Assembly: GCA_027422505.1 (NCBI GenBank) | Contig: JAPQWV010000028.1 | Span: 3,386,001-3,450,000 of the forward strand | Origin: Craterostigma plantagineum | Lineage: Eukaryota; Streptophyta; Magnoliopsida; Lamiales; Linderniaceae | DNA length: 64,000 nucleotides | Direction of reading: 5' to 3' | In this document: in pieces, positions 36,950-48,712 of the stretch | How positions within the stretch are numbered: the stretch's first letter is position 1 | Layout of the letters: the number at the start of each line of letters is the position of its first letter | Notes under the pieces: model-generated | Database searches by the model: none | What the model saw: only the letters and a program-made list of their open reading frames with translations | Told to the model about the DNA's origin: nothing | Translations under genes and position numbers: made by a program

Positions 36950-38231
36950 CTATGCCACTTCGTGAAAAGTGACGTTGTAGCTTTCCTTAATCGTACGGTT
37001 GGACTTGATGTATACTCGGTATGCTTTTGAAGTTGAAGAATATCCGACGAAGTTTGCTTCGAATGCTTTAGGGTCGAACTTTGCGCATTGCTCTCTTTCG
37101 TTCGCTACAAAGCACTTGCACCCGAAGACTTTGAAAAATGAGATGTTGGGTACTCTCTTATTTAAGATCTCGTACGGAGTCTTGTTGAAACGTTCGTGAA
37201 CCACCGTCCAGTTTTGGGTAAAACAAGCGGTGTTTACTGCTTCAGCCCAAAGGAAGTGTGGGAGGCCGGAATGAATCAACATCGTACGAGCGGCTTCCAC
37301 TAGGGTTCTGTTTTCCTTTCAACTACCCCGTTTTGTTGAGGTGTTTTTGCGGCTGAGTATTGTTGACTTATTCCAAGTTTTTGATAAAACTCACTGAGAT
37401 ATTTGTTCTTGAACTCAGTGTCATTGTCCGTTCGAATAACTTGAATAGTTTGTTGCAGTAAGTTTTGAGTAGTGTTCACAAAATTGATAATCAAGTCCCC
37501 TGTCTCATCCTTAGTTCGGAGGAACTTTGTCCAAGTGTAGCGAGAGAAGTCATCAACGATAACTAGCACGTACTTGCGTCCATTGATACTCTGTGTCTGC
37601 ATCGGCCCACAGAGATCCATGTGGATTAGTTCCAAAGGGCGAGAAGTAGACGCAATATGCTTGACATGATGAGACGCTCGCTTCTTTTTTCCTAATTGAC
37701 AGGCCGAACATTGATGCTCCTTTTGTAGCACTATAGTTGGAAGACCGTGGACCAACTTTTTCATAGAGAGGCGTTGAAGAGCTTTCATATTCAGATGAGA
37801 CATTCGTTGATGCCATAAGCTGTTCCTCTGAATCACAGTCTGAGAAATGAAGCATACAGCTATCGAGGGCCGCACGAACGTCAGGTTGATCGTGTGAAAA
37901 TTAGGTTTCCGAAGTCCGTAGAGGAGTTCTATGTCCTGATTGTCCAAAATTCTGCACCGGTCAGCGTGAAAGACCACTTGAAATCCTTTATCGCAGAATT
38001 GGCCTATACTAAACAAGTTATGGGGAGGCCTTCGACGTTAGAGACATCTTTTTTCGTCAGATTTTCCAAAATGATATCTCCAAATCCTAGAATGGGGGCT
38101 GAGTCGTTATTCCCGAATCTGACTTTGTCGTTTGATCGGTCTTTGTAGTTGCTCAGCAGCTTTTGATTTCCCGTCATGTGTGTGGAGCAACCAGAATCGA
38201 GGTACCACACATGATGGATCTGCAAAAACAA
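36950..38231 (-). pseudogene. Copia element 2: protease and integrase, frameshifted
   Basis: Frame 38231-38004 carries the aspartic protease start WYLDSGCSTHMTG. Frame 38016-37300 carries the pre-integrase zinc module (WHQRMSH and CSACQ) and integrase core residues D134, D197 and E233 of that frame, with 35 residues between the last two. Frame 37300-36950 carries the rest of the integrase (GLPHFLWAEA onward). One extra base near 38211 puts the protease out of frame with gag; element 3 lacks it. Another shift near 37305 splits the integrase right after the catalytic Glu. The products would be disabled. Confidence 0.9.
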
Positions 38232-40203
38232 TTAGAGCGCTATACGTAAACCACTTATAAATGGGTCCTCTTGGATTAGCAGATATAGAGTTCGGTTCAT
38301 ATATGGTTCCTAGATTATTATTTGAGGGAGTTTTAATAACCCAAGTCACTTTCAGAGAAGTGGTTTTGGGTTTTGCCTCTTTAGGTGACTCGGCCGTCTT
38401 GGCGGTTGTCTTCCTAGACGGAGATTTAGAAACCCATTTAGGTTGAACCTTGCAGGGAAAGCTAATTTCAGCTCGTACAAAGGCTTTTGTAGGCTTGGCC
38501 GAGTAAGAGATCTTTTCTTTTGATAATCTCCTAAGGTGTTTGGGGGATTCAATTTTTACGGGATACTTTAGGTGAGAGCAAGCATTAACAACACCATATG
38601 CCTTCTTTATGGCGGGATCTTGTTTCCTACGGTTTATCCTAGGTGCACTTGTCTTAGAATGATTATCCTTTATTACTGAAGTAGAGCCTGTTTCGAAATT
38701 AGTGCTTCTAAATGTGGTAGGCTTTAAAGAGCATGTAGAAGCAATTATTTTGAGAATGGAAACAGCTCTTTTATTTCTACGAGTGTCTTTTATTTTTACA
38801 GGAGGAGATAATTTTTTATTAGCAGTCAAATCTACGGGCTCCTTCTCTATTTTTAGACTAGACACAGTCGCCTTCGACTCTAGTGCTGGCTCTACGCTCC
38901 CTGTAGACGTGAGCAAAGCAGGATTAGAGTTAGAATTTTTTTGATTATTTTTAATATTTTGATCTTGTGAAGGCGCTTTTTCTTTCTTCACGCTTTTCAG
39001 AATGATATTTTCAGTTGTAAGAGATGCGTGAGAAATGGCTTTTGAGATAGAGGAAGTTTTGAGATTTTCCATCTCTTTTCGGAATTTTTTCTTTTCCGCT
39101 TCAAAATCCTTTCTTTCTTTTTCTAAGTTGACTCTTAACTCCTCTATTTTCTTAACTATGGGAGGGATGTAGAGAGAATATTCAGAATGATGAGTTTTAA
39201 CTTCCTCAATTTTAGAATGATCTTCAAGTAAATCGACTGGGCTCCAGCCCTTGGGAGGTACCCAAGTTTTGTCGCGTTGATTCAGTTCGATGTAAGAAAA
39301 GGGAATCTCAGCCTTAGTATTGGCTTGTCTCTTGGCTTCTTCTTCTTCATATATTACTTTTGCGTTAGTAAATTTCATGAGAGAAGTTAGTCCGAGACCC
39401 AAGTACGAGATATCATAAAGTTGTTTGCAGTCAACTTTCTTCAGGTTACGTGGGTTCTCATAGCCCAAGCCATACTTATAGTCATAGAATTCTAAGTCCT
39501 TGGGCTGATTCAAAAATATAGTTTGATCAGTGTGTGCCCTTTTCACATAGAGATCTTCTAATTTCTTGATTTTAGCATATAATTTCTTACGTTCCTCGCC
39601 TAAGAGAGCATAATTATTTTCTACCGTCAGTTTAGTGGTTTGACAGGCATCGAGTTCTTTACTAAGTTCACTAATTTTTGCATTCGATATTCGTAATTCA
39701 GCTTCCAAGTTAGTGATCTTAGTGGTAGCTTCGGTTATCCTACAATTGAGGGTGGCTTTCTCATTGAGATTCCTAACCAAGCAATTGTAGTTATTTGCTA
39801 GCCTATCTTCTAATTCTTTAATCTTTTCATTATGCTGCCCCATTTGAGGTTGACTAGTCTCCCTAGAATGTAGGCTCTTAGTGAGTTCTTCTATTTTAGT
39901 ACTAGAGCTTCTAAGTTCTGATTCGAGACTAATAATCTTCTCCTGATACTTAGAAAGTTTGTCCTCTACTTCCTTTGTACTTTTCTGCTCACGTTTCATG
40001 TTAGTGTATTTTATGTTATATGATTCTAACATGGTCAATAATGTGGAAGGAGAGACTACCTCTCGTGATGAGGTGGATGCGTCGTCATCGTCCGTCTGGT
40101 TTGAGGTTTCAGTGTCCGAGGTGTTGTCCAGACGGGCCATAAGGGCTAAGTTCTCATCTTCGGAATTGGACGTGTATTCGAGCCAGTGATCCTGCTCTGC
40201 CAT
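38232..40203 (-). pseudogene. Copia element 2: long coiled-coil and basic C-terminal part of Gag
   Basis: About 650 codons on the minus strand lie between the zinc knuckle and the protease. First an acidic Ser/Glu/Asp-rich stretch, then about 150 residues of Leu/Lys/Glu heptads (coiled coil), then a conserved segment with a FLNQPKDLEFYDY motif, a further charged helix, and a Lys/Ser/Thr-rich basic tail. Elements 1 and 3 carry matching pieces, so it is a regular part of this family. Most copia Gags are much shorter; SIRE-type elements are known for extended Gag. Its role is not established and assembly or RNA binding is only an inference. The frame runs on into a shifted reading of the protease. 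Confidence 0.8.
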
Positions 40204-41316
40204 GAGGGCTACTCCAGCTTCCTTCTACTTTGAGAGTTGAAGCTTTCTGGAGTAGTAATTAGCATCTCTCTTCTTGGGAAGAGTGCATTCTCTGGCAAAA
40301 TGACCAGGCTTGCCATAGTTGAAGTATTTGTTGGTCTCATTGGTGTTCTTGATTTCGGAGCTCTCTGGTGCACGTTCTTTATTCTTAGAGCTTGAGGTCC
40401 GAAGTCGGTTGGCCAAAGATGAGGATTTCTTTTTGAAGTGCGTCTTGCTCATCAATTTTTCGATTAAAGCCAACTGTTTCCCCAGTGCTTTTATGCGCTC
40501 AGCGTCTGACTCCGAATCCTCTTCTGACTCTGATGGGGAGGGAGGCCTAACGATTTTTTCTTTTCGAGGCTTTGTTACACGCTTCTCTGAGACTAGGGCA
40601 ACGGTGTCTTCAATCTGCTTGCCCTTTTGCTCCTTCTGAATCTCGCAGATATCTTCCTCGTCTTGGGCGAGATTATCAAAGACTGCATGGATATCCAATT
40701 CCTCCAAATCTTTGTTTTGCCTGAGTTGAGTGGATATCATTTTCCAGTCTGAGGGCAGGGAGGATAGAAATCTGATGTTTGTTTCCATGTTTGTCTTAGA
40801 GATTTCTATTTTCCTCATCTCATTAAGAAGGGTGAGGTATCTTTGATATACTTCGTGTAGACTCTCCTCCGGCTTTGCTTTGAAGGAGTCATAAGCATTG
40901 ATAATATTTGCCTTCTTGGCCTTGATGCCTACTTCCGTCCTTTACATCATTCTATGCAGTTCATCCCACATCCCCTTAGCCGTTGGGAGGCTGTCTATCT
41001 GTCTATAGATGTCGTTGGGGATGCCCTGCATGAGTGTGTTCATGGCTATCCGATCTGCCATAGCGCGGGCCCTTTCCTCGATGGTGTATTCCCTAGGCTC
41101 CTTCAGTCGCCTAGTAGCGGGAATTTGAGGAGTAACCGTATCATCACCGGCTACATTAACCCAGAACTGTGCGGGTCCCTCTTCGAGCGACTTTAGTAGG
41201 TTTTCGGCTTGATCTTTCAAGGCTATGAAATTTAGGAAGCGGCTTCTCCAGACTCTATATTCACCGCGTTGCAAGATTGGCGGACGGTTGTCGTTACCGA
41301 GTGAGTATGCATCCAT
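40204..41316 (-). pseudogene. Copia element 2: Gag N-terminal part and zinc knuckle, with two stops
   Basis: Starts MDAYSLGNDNR and matches the copia Gag (UBN2-like) capsid region in elements 1 and 3, including LPTAKGMWDELH. An in-frame TAA near 40945 sits where the relatives have a Gln or Arg codon. The frame then continues (40818-40225) to a zinc knuckle whose first two cysteines are replaced by Tyr (YFNYGKPGHFAREC), so it could not bind zinc. A TAG at about 40228 replaces the CAG of the relatives. Cys-to-Tyr is G-to-A and the Gln-to-stop is C-to-T on the sense strand, consistent with methylation-driven decay. Confidence 0.88.
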
Positions 41317-42384
41317 CTTTTCTTTTTTTATGGTAGAGCTGATGAAGGATCTTTGTTAGTTTTGATGAATGGATTTTGATGTTATATGCTTCACAAGTAG
41401 CAAATTATTTAGTAGCGTTTGATTTAAAAAAATGATCGAGAATTATTTTTGATTCAATCGTTACTGTTTGATCAAAAATAATTTCGTCGATTTTAACGTA
41501 ATAATACTGTTTTCACGCATCAGGTATTGTTGGTGAAAAGTTTATCGGGCGAGAAAAATTAGCCTTAAGTCTTTCGGTCGAGAAACTTTTTCATTGTGTG
41601 AATTTATTTCAATCGTTAAGAATCAGCACAGTTAGTGCGTTTCTCGCGAAGTCAAAATAAATTGTTTGACCGAAAAGTTTTGCGATCCTAAAAGATTTTT
41701 CGGTTGGTCAACCTTGAGATGGTTGAGAAAGTTTTTCTATAAAAAAAATTTGCGCACGCAAAAATCTATTATAAATCTCTCGAAGAAAGGTTCTCGCTGA
41801 TATAACGCTCGTAAAACTTTTACACTCGAATAGTCCTTAGCAGTAGCGACTTCTGTTCCTAATTCGTATCCTAATTGAGAAATTTTTCACACGTTGTTTT
41901 CCGATCGAGAATTTATTCCGATCGAAGAACTTAGCGAGAAAAATTGAAATTATGCAACCTTTCACATAATACAGATTTAACACAGAATTCAAGCAATACT
42001 GAGAATTGATAGACAAAATTGCAGGTCTATGCTCGAAATTAGCTACCGAACCCTTACGAACAGACGATTAAACATGTTTTGAAGCAAATGATATTCAATT
42101 TTGCAAAAATTAGAACATATTCAAACTGTTCTTCGCGCGAACAGTAAATTCTCAGAATCACAAATTGGGTCTAAATCCTGATTCCGATTGCTGTTGATCT
42201 AATCGCAATTGATCTAACTACTTATGCAAGCACAGAAACATCAAGATCAGATCAAATAAGCACAGAATTAAGGCTATCAGATCGAATCAGTTTTCCCGCG
42301 TAAACTGTTCTTCGCACGGAACAGTTCCAGAATTAAAATTTCGATCAGATTTCTAATAATTTTGATTCAAAACAGAACGAATCT
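41317..42384 (-). other. Leader (5' untranslated region) of copia element 2
   Basis: About 1.07 kb between the primer-binding site and the gag ATG. It has no gene, and is dense in CGAGAAA, TTTTTCG and GATCGAG motifs, like the leaders of elements 1 and 3. Confidence 0.8.
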
Positions 42385-42396
42385 GCTCTGATACCA
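42385..42396 (-). other. Primer-binding site of copia element 2
   Basis: Minus-strand TGGTATCAGAGC, one base from the LTR end, complementary to initiator tRNA-Met. Confidence 0.92.
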
Positions 42397-42397
42397 A

Positions 42398-42748
42398 TGT
42401 TAGGTCCTCGATTATCAACTCAAACAATCCTAGGCATGAATTCTAAGGTAATCGATTAAAATGATAGAAATTGAATCTCGATCGAAAACCTTCCAATGAA
42501 GAACACGAGAGAGAAACTTTGTAGTGAGAGAATGATTTCTGATTTTCTCTCTCTTGATTTGAATTAGCAAGCCTTTCGGATCGATTCTCTAATTTTCTGT
42601 ATTCAGCTCAATCGTTTGTACAAGTATTTATACCAAACAAGCTTGGTATAAATAACAAACTAGTCCTAATCTATGCGCTAATACAAATAAAGCCCCTAAT
42701 TACAAGGACAACTAATGAAATCAAGCACAATTAAATATAGTCTCTACA
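42398..42748 (-). mobile_element. 5' LTR of copia element 2
   Basis: 351 bp, TGTTAGGTCC to TCTCTACA on the plus strand, matching 27140-27488. The right flank TTTAT (42749-42753) is the target duplication, after which the element 1 gag resumes. Confidence 0.93.
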
Positions 42749-42753
42749 TTTAT
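42749..42753. repeat. Target-site duplication (right) of copia element 2
   Basis: TTTAT, identical to 27135-27139. Confidence 0.9.
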
Positions 42754-43341
42754 TCTGTCGGATTTGAGTGGATATCTTTTTTTTTCATTCTGAGGGCAGA
42801 GAGGAAAGAAATCGGATGTTGGTTTCCATGTTTGTCTTAGTGATTTCTATTTTCCTCATCTCATTCAAGAGTGTGAGATATCTTTGATAGAGATCATGTA
42901 GCCACTCCGTGGGTTTAGCTCTGAAAAAGTCGTAAGCTGTGAGAATATTTGCCTTCTTGGCCTTGATACCAACTTCTGTTCTTTGTATCATCTTGTGCAG
43001 CTCATCCCACATTCCCTTAGCTGTTGGAATGCTATCGATCTATCGATAGATGTCGTTTGGGATCCCCTGCATAAGAGTATTCTTGGCTGTCAGGTCAGCC
43101 TTTGCTCTCACTCTTTCCTCCTCGGTGTATTCCCTAGGCTCTTTGAGTCGCCTAGAGGCGGGAATTGGAGGATTAACGATGTTGTCGCCGGGTATATTTA
43201 CCCAGAACTGAGCTGGACCTTGCTCAAGTGTATGTCGGACTGTTCCTTCAGCTCAATGAAGTTCAGAAAGCGGCTTCGCCATACTGTGTATTCGCGTCTT
43301 TTAAGTATCTGTGGACGGTTACCAAGGGAGTAAGCATCCAT
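42754..43341 (-). pseudogene. Copia element 1: Gag N-terminal fragment
   Basis: Starts at the ATG ending at 43341 (MDAYSLGN) and matches the copia Gag N-terminus of elements 2 and 3. Lesions: a frameshift near 43225 after a Lys-Glu-Gln segment, and an in-frame stop just before IDSIPTAKGMWDELH near 43040. It is cut at 42753 by the insertion of element 2; the downstream part is at 25467-27139. It encodes the capsid-like part of Gag and cannot be expressed intact. Confidence 0.87.
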
Positions 43342-44401
43342 GTTGTTTTCTTGAGTTGATGTAGGATCTTCGTTTGTTGTTTTGAGAGTTTGGACTGATG
43401 TTATGTGCTTCACAAGTAGCAAATTAGTTAGTAGCGTTTGATTCTAAAGTGGTCGAAAATTATTTTTGATTCAATCTTTAGAGTTTGATCGGAAGTAATT
43501 TTGTCGAGATAAAATGTATTCGTTACTGTTCTCGTGCGAGAAAAGTTTGTCAGCGAAAAATTTTACGAGCGAAGAAAATTGCTCAAAAACTTCCGATCGA
43601 AAAAAATTGTATCGTGAATTTATTTCGAACGCAAGAAACAGTACGTCAAGTACGTTTCTCGCTTGGTCAAAATAAATCCGTTGACTGAAAAAAATTTCGA
43701 TCGTAAATGATTTTTGCTAGGTCAAGCTTTAATAGTTTGACCAAAAATGTTTTTCGACGGTAAGTTTTGCGACCGCAAAGGTCAATATTGGTCTTCGTTG
43801 AAAAAGATTTTTGCTAAGTAATGCTCGAGAAACTTTTCTACGAATGTCATTCTTGGTAAAGACGACTTTAGGCCTGACTTAGTATTCTGATCGAGAAAAA
43901 TTTTCGCACAGAGTTTTTCGATCGAGAAATTAGTCTGATTGAAAAACCTAGCGAGAATTATTGAAATTATCGCAAAACAATCACAGAATACAATTAACAC
44001 TGATTCAAGCAAAAATGATGAATTAGTCTATGAAATTACAGGTAATTGCTCGTAATCAGATGATGAATACGCACGAACACACGATTAAGCACATTAGAAA
44101 GCAAAACATGTCGATTTTAATCAAAACTGGAATGTGTTCTAAATAGTTCTTTGCGCGAACAGTAATCATTCAAATCCGATCGACTCAGCTAAATCGAAGT
44201 TCAAACAGCTACGAATCTACTCGCAATCAATGTATATTACTAAAACGAGCACAGAAACATCAAATTCAAACAAATTAAGCACAGAATTGAGCTATTAGAT
44301 CGAAATCGAAATTCGCCCGAAACTGTTCTTCGATAGAACAGTACCAGAATTCAAATTTCGATCCAATTCTAACAATTTTCGATTCAAAACAGAACGAATC
44401 T
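43342..44401 (-). other. Leader of copia element 1
   Basis: About 1.06 kb of noncoding sequence with CGAGAAA and TTTTTCGATCG-type motifs, clearly related to the leader at 41317-42384. No gene is supported. Confidence 0.78.
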
Positions 44402-44413
44402 GCTCTGATACCA
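44402..44413 (-). other. Primer-binding site of copia element 1
   Basis: Minus-strand TGGTATCAGAGC, two bases from the LTR end. Confidence 0.9.
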
Positions 44414-44415
44414 AT

Positions 44416-44711
44416 TGTTAAGTCCTCAATTATCAACTCCTAGATCCTAGGAAATGCAACTTTAAATCCTAAGAAAATCGATTAGAATTATGTAAAATGA
44501 GATTTCGATGGAAAACTTTCTTTGAAGAACTTGAGAGAGAATTCGTGTACTGAGAGAATGATTTCTGACTTTCTCTCTCTAGAATTTGATTTGCAAGCCT
44601 TTTGGATCAATTGACTAAAATTCTCTCCTTAAGCATAATGTTTGTACATCTATTTATACCAAACATACTTGGTATAATTAAATCAAAGCACAACTAAAAT
44701 CGTATTCTACA
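44416..44711 (-). mobile_element. 5' LTR of copia element 1
   Basis: 296 bp, TGTTAAGTCC to TATTCTACA on the plus strand. It is related to the element 2 LTR but more diverged and shorter, with a deletion in the half near the TCTACA end. It abuts reverse transcriptase sequence of element 3 at 44712. Confidence 0.88.
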
Positions 44712-45042
44712 ATAGCCCTTAGCAACTAATCTTGCTATGTTCCTGATCACTTCTCCATCTTCATTTTTCTTGTTTTTGAATACCCATTTCGTCCCTATGA
44801 TTGTTTTCCCATGCGGACGAGGTACTAAGGTCCACACTTGTAGACGCTCGAACTGGTTGATTTCGTCTTGCATAGCGATTACCCAATCCGGGTCCTTAAG
44901 TGCGTCTGCTACCTTGGTTGGCTCGTTTTGTCTTAAGAAGCAACTAAAAAATCCTTTCTGATGTCTTGTCCGTACGCCACTAGAAGGATCACCAATAATC
45001 TGATCAACTGGATGTGCTCGAGTCCACTTGCGCTCATGAGGC
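44712..45042 (-). pseudogene. Copia element 3: N-terminal reverse transcriptase fragment
   Basis: The minus strand encodes the start of a copia RT (ARLVAKG at the left edge, HGKTIIGTKWVF upstream of it, and a DPDWVIAMQDEINQFE-like segment), matching 36160-36480 of element 2. The left edge is the element 1 LTR, which cuts the RT just after the ARLVAKG motif. The right edge is the Angela-like solo LTR. The catalytic YVDD part lies beyond the window. Confidence 0.82.
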
Positions 45043-47062
45043 TGTTGGAAATCCCCGAGGGTCCCCGACCCACGTTCCTAGAACGGCAGGATTTTAAAAT
45101 TTTACGGGGTTTTCCGTCTATCCAAGATCGCTCGGCAACAGACACGAGATCGTAATGACATAAAGAGATAAGGGATCAGCCATGATACCTTGTTGAAATC
45201 TCTCGACGATGGCTACCTTCGAATCCTTCGAATCCCCGAGGCGTAGTGCCCCTCTCCTACGCCAAAAGCACACGAACGGGACGCCTTCTTTGCACAAGAT
45301 CATCACGCCGGCACCTCACTAACGTCGCAGGTGTCCTTGCATGTGCGGCAAGGCCAAGAACGAGCTGCTTGCTGCCCCCGAGAGAGAGAGTGCGAGAGAG
45401 AAAGTGGTGAGAGAGGAGAAAACTCTTAGTTTTTCCTCTCTTTAGCTTTTATTTCGAAAATTGTGCTTATTCTCATCTTTAGGATCACGAAAATCCTTAT
45501 AAATACAACTTAGAAATGGCCAAAAATAGGTTGAGGTGGTGGGAAAAAAATCCTCACACCTCCCCTTTTACCAAGTCTTCGTTTTACCAGGTAACGAATT
45601 CAAAATTCAAACTTTAATTTAAATAATTAAATATCCAATATCTTAATTAATTAAAATACCATATTTAGTATATTTTAAATATATAATATCCAATATAAAT
45701 ATATTAATAATTTTCGAAATTTTATCTAATAAAATTCGAAACTTATATATATATATATATATCCAATATATGTTATTTAATTTCAAATTAAATAATATTA
45801 TTTCTCTAAGACAATAATAAAGATCTAAATCTAATTTAAATCATATACTAAATATTCAATATCAAATATTTTATTTCAAAAATATATCGTGAGGTGAAAA
45901 GATCATTTTACCCCTCACTAGTCAAACTTGGTACTTTCGGCCAATCAGGGTTTTGGCCAAGCCCCAAACCCTAGTGTCTCAATCTAGGACCTAGCCTTGT
46001 CTCTCTCTCATTATGACGTTATGTCGGTTGCCCTTTTTAAGCCGGACTCTCTTGGTTCGTCTCAACCGGCCTAGGAGGTATCTAGGAGTTCGGTATTCAC
46101 CTAGCCAGACCCTTGGTACCGAACAGATCCAAAGTTGAGTACGAATTTGATCTAATCATAATCCACGAACCGACTGTAGATTTTCGTCATACGTATGTTT
46201 GTCCCGATCGAGTGAAAGTAACGCATGGTCAAACTTACAGAACTCGACACTATGTCGTTTATGTCGGTGAAAATACCTAAACCGCCCTCCACGACTATCG
46301 CGAGTCAGCTATATGCTCTGGCCAGAGACTTGGATAAATTCCCGCACATTAAACTTGCCATAGTACGTTAACCTCGAATTTATTCGAGACCGTAATCCCG
46401 CTCCGCGATTCAACCAAAAATCGCATCGAAAAGTCATGACCGCATTTCGCCGTTGACCCATGCCACCGGCAAGACGGGCCTAGCAAACTAGTGACAAGTC
46501 AAGACCAACCCCAAGTTAACCCTTTTGGTATAAGGTTCACGCATACTACTACAGTCAATCGATCGATCAAGGACAATCGAAGCGTGTGATCGTTCGACTA
46601 CGAGTCAGCGTCCAAATACAGATTATCCCGTGATTCATCTTGTATCATTGTCACGGGCTCCCACTTCCCAAGTGAACGGTTGGCCCAACCGTTTTGGACC
46701 CATCGACAAACAAGTCATACTTGTCGATGCAGTCACCCTACTGGAGACTTAGACTTGCGGACTAATTTTAATATTGCAGGACCTCAGCTTACTGGTGCCC
46801 CAGTCTGTCCTCACAGAATCAGTAACTGCACTGCCAATATTTGGGTTTTATAAATTTGTCTTATCCACCCAGACTACAAGGTGAAATATTTAGAATAATT
46901 AATAATTTGCATTTTAATTTATTTATCAAATAATTAGTTAATGATGAATAAAATCATTCCATTAATAGAAGCAATCAAATTATATCACTAACCACTACAC
47001 AATTACCAAATTGCCCTCGTACTCCCAATTCTCGTACGGAATCTAGGGCATATACCTCAACA
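45043..47062 (-). mobile_element. Solo LTR, Angela-like copia, about 2.0 kb
   Basis: The segment interrupts the element 3 linker. Its ends are TGTTGG and CTCAACA (5-bp perfect inverted ends), flanked by GAGGC (45038-45042) and AAGGC (47063-47067), a 5-bp target duplication with one mismatch. Read on the minus strand it opens TGTTGAGGTATATGCCCTAG and closes with GGGGATTTCCAACA, which resembles Angela/BARE-type LTRs as I remember them. It has no internal region, so it is the remnant of LTR-LTR recombination. It contains a TA microsatellite near 45740-45760. Confidence 0.8.
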
Positions 47063-47740
47063 AAGGCAAGGCCGAGTCTGAAGCATCAGCCATTTGTGGA
47101 GCGAGATCTCCACTGATCTTAGGCTGTTCATCGAGTTGAGGTAATTCCACTTCTGCACTTGAGTTGAGCGACTATGATGATGTTCCCTCATCTTCCAAGG
47201 TTAGTGTAACAGCATTCTGTGGTGATTCTGAATTGGGTGAGGTGGGGACATTTGAAGTACTCGGTACATCGGCTTCTTCTGACTTTGAACCCGGTGTTGC
47301 TGATCTTCTGCCAACACACCTGTACGCACGGGTTCTAAACTGTCATATTCAAAAGCCATCTGGTTAGGCACGAGTCCTGAACTGAGGTGTGCAGGAGCCA
47401 TCGGGTTGGGCACACGTCCTGGAATGATGTGCCCAGAAGCCATCTCTGCCACTTCTTGGAAAGTGACTTGTAGCTTTCCTTGATTGTTCTGTTGGACTTG
47501 ATGTATACTCTTTACGCCTTAGAAATTGAAGAATACCCGACGAAAGTGGCTTCGAATGCTTTAGGGTCGAACTTAGCCGGTTGCTCTCGAACGTTCGCCA
47601 ATAAAGCACTTGTACCCGAAGACCTTAAAGAAAGAAATGTTGGGAAGTTGCTTGTTGATGATCTCGTACGGATTTTTAACGAAGCGCTTGTGAACTACCG
47701 TCCTGTTCTGAGTAAAGCAGGCGGTATTTACTGCTTCAGC
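47063..47740 (-). pseudogene. Copia element 3: integrase C-terminus and linker
   Basis: Frames 47609-47364 and 47452-47201 (minus) match the linker of element 2 (MASGHIIPG and PNPMAP motifs) and a frame-disrupted integrase C-terminal region (47470-47740). At least two frameshifts are present. Confidence 0.75.
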
Positions 47741-48712
47741 CTAAAGGAAGTGTGGGAGGCCAGAATGAATCAGCATCATACGTGCGGCTTCAACTAGAGT
47801 TCTGTTATTCCTTTCAACTACCCCGTTCTGTTGAGGCGTCTTTGCGGCTGAAAATTGCTGAATGATTCCAAGTTTCTGGTAGAAGTCACTGAGAAACTTG
47901 TTTTCGAACTCAATGCCATTGTCAGTACGTATGACTTGGATAGTCTTCTGCAGGAGGTTCTGAGTCGTGTTCACAAAATTTACGATCAAGTCCCCGGTCT
48001 CATCCTTTGTTCGGAGGAACTTCGTCCAAGTGTAGCGAGAAAAGTCGTCAACAATGACCAACACATACTTACGTCCGTTGATACTCTGCGTTTGCATAGG
48101 TCCACAGAGGTCCATGTGAAGTAATTCCAGAGGACGTGAAGTAGAAGCACCTGTCTTGACGTGATGAGAAGCTCGCTTCATTTCTCCAAGCTGACACGCC
48201 GAACAGTGATGCTCTTGCGCCATAAAATTTGATGGTAGATCGTGAACCAACTTCTTGGTGGAAAGGAAGTGTAGACCTTTGAAGTTAAGATGAGATACCC
48301 TTTTATGCCATAGGCTGTTCCTCTGAATATTTGTCTGAGAAATGACGCAAATAGCAGTCGGAGGCCGCACGGACGTCAGGTTGATCTTGTATCGATTAAA
48401 TTCCTTGTAGGAATTCTTTGTCATGGCTTTCCAAAATTCTGCACCGGTCAGCAAGGAAGACCACCTGGAATCCTTTATCACAGAACTGGCCTATGCTAAA
48501 CAAGTTACGGCGGACGCCTTCTACGTATGAGACATCTTTGATGATTAGATTCTCCAGAATAAATATTGCCGAATCCTAGTATAGGAGCCGAGTCGTTGTT
48601 CCTGAATCTAACGTTTCCATTTCATCGGTCTTCGTAGTTGTTCAGCAGCTCTTGATTTCCCGTCATGCGTGTGGAGCAACCGGAATCGAGGTACCACACA
48701 TGATGATCTGCA
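47741..48712 (-). pseudogene. Copia element 3: protease and integrase
   Basis: The protease start WYLDSGCSTRMTG is readable near 48700-48650 (minus). Frame 48481-47741 carries the pre-integrase zinc module (WHKRVSH, CSACQ) and the integrase core with D124, D187 and E223 of that frame, 35 residues between the last two. Unlike element 2, the catalytic core is in one frame through NNRTLVEAAR to 47741. The protease region is disrupted between about 48500 and 48640. Confidence 0.87.

Larger units (their letters stand above)
27140..42748 (-). mobile_element. Copia element 2: complete 15.6 kb SIRE/Maximus-like element with accessory ORF
   Basis: Reading the minus strand: 5' LTR (42748-42398), primer-binding site, about 1.07 kb leader, gag with zinc knuckle and long coiled coil, protease, integrase, reverse transcriptase and RNase H (Ty1/copia order, integrase before RT), a 3.8 kb noncoding spacer, a 3.5 kb accessory ORF, polypurine tract, 3' LTR (27488-27140). 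A perfect 5-bp duplication TTTAT flanks it. The size and the extra ORF after pol fit the SIRE/Maximus lineage. LTRs (349 and 351 bp) differ at several positions, and gag and pol carry many stops and frameshifts, so it is older than the Tekay-like array and not autonomous now. Assignment to SIRE is from domain order and general resemblance, not a tree. Confidence 0.9.
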
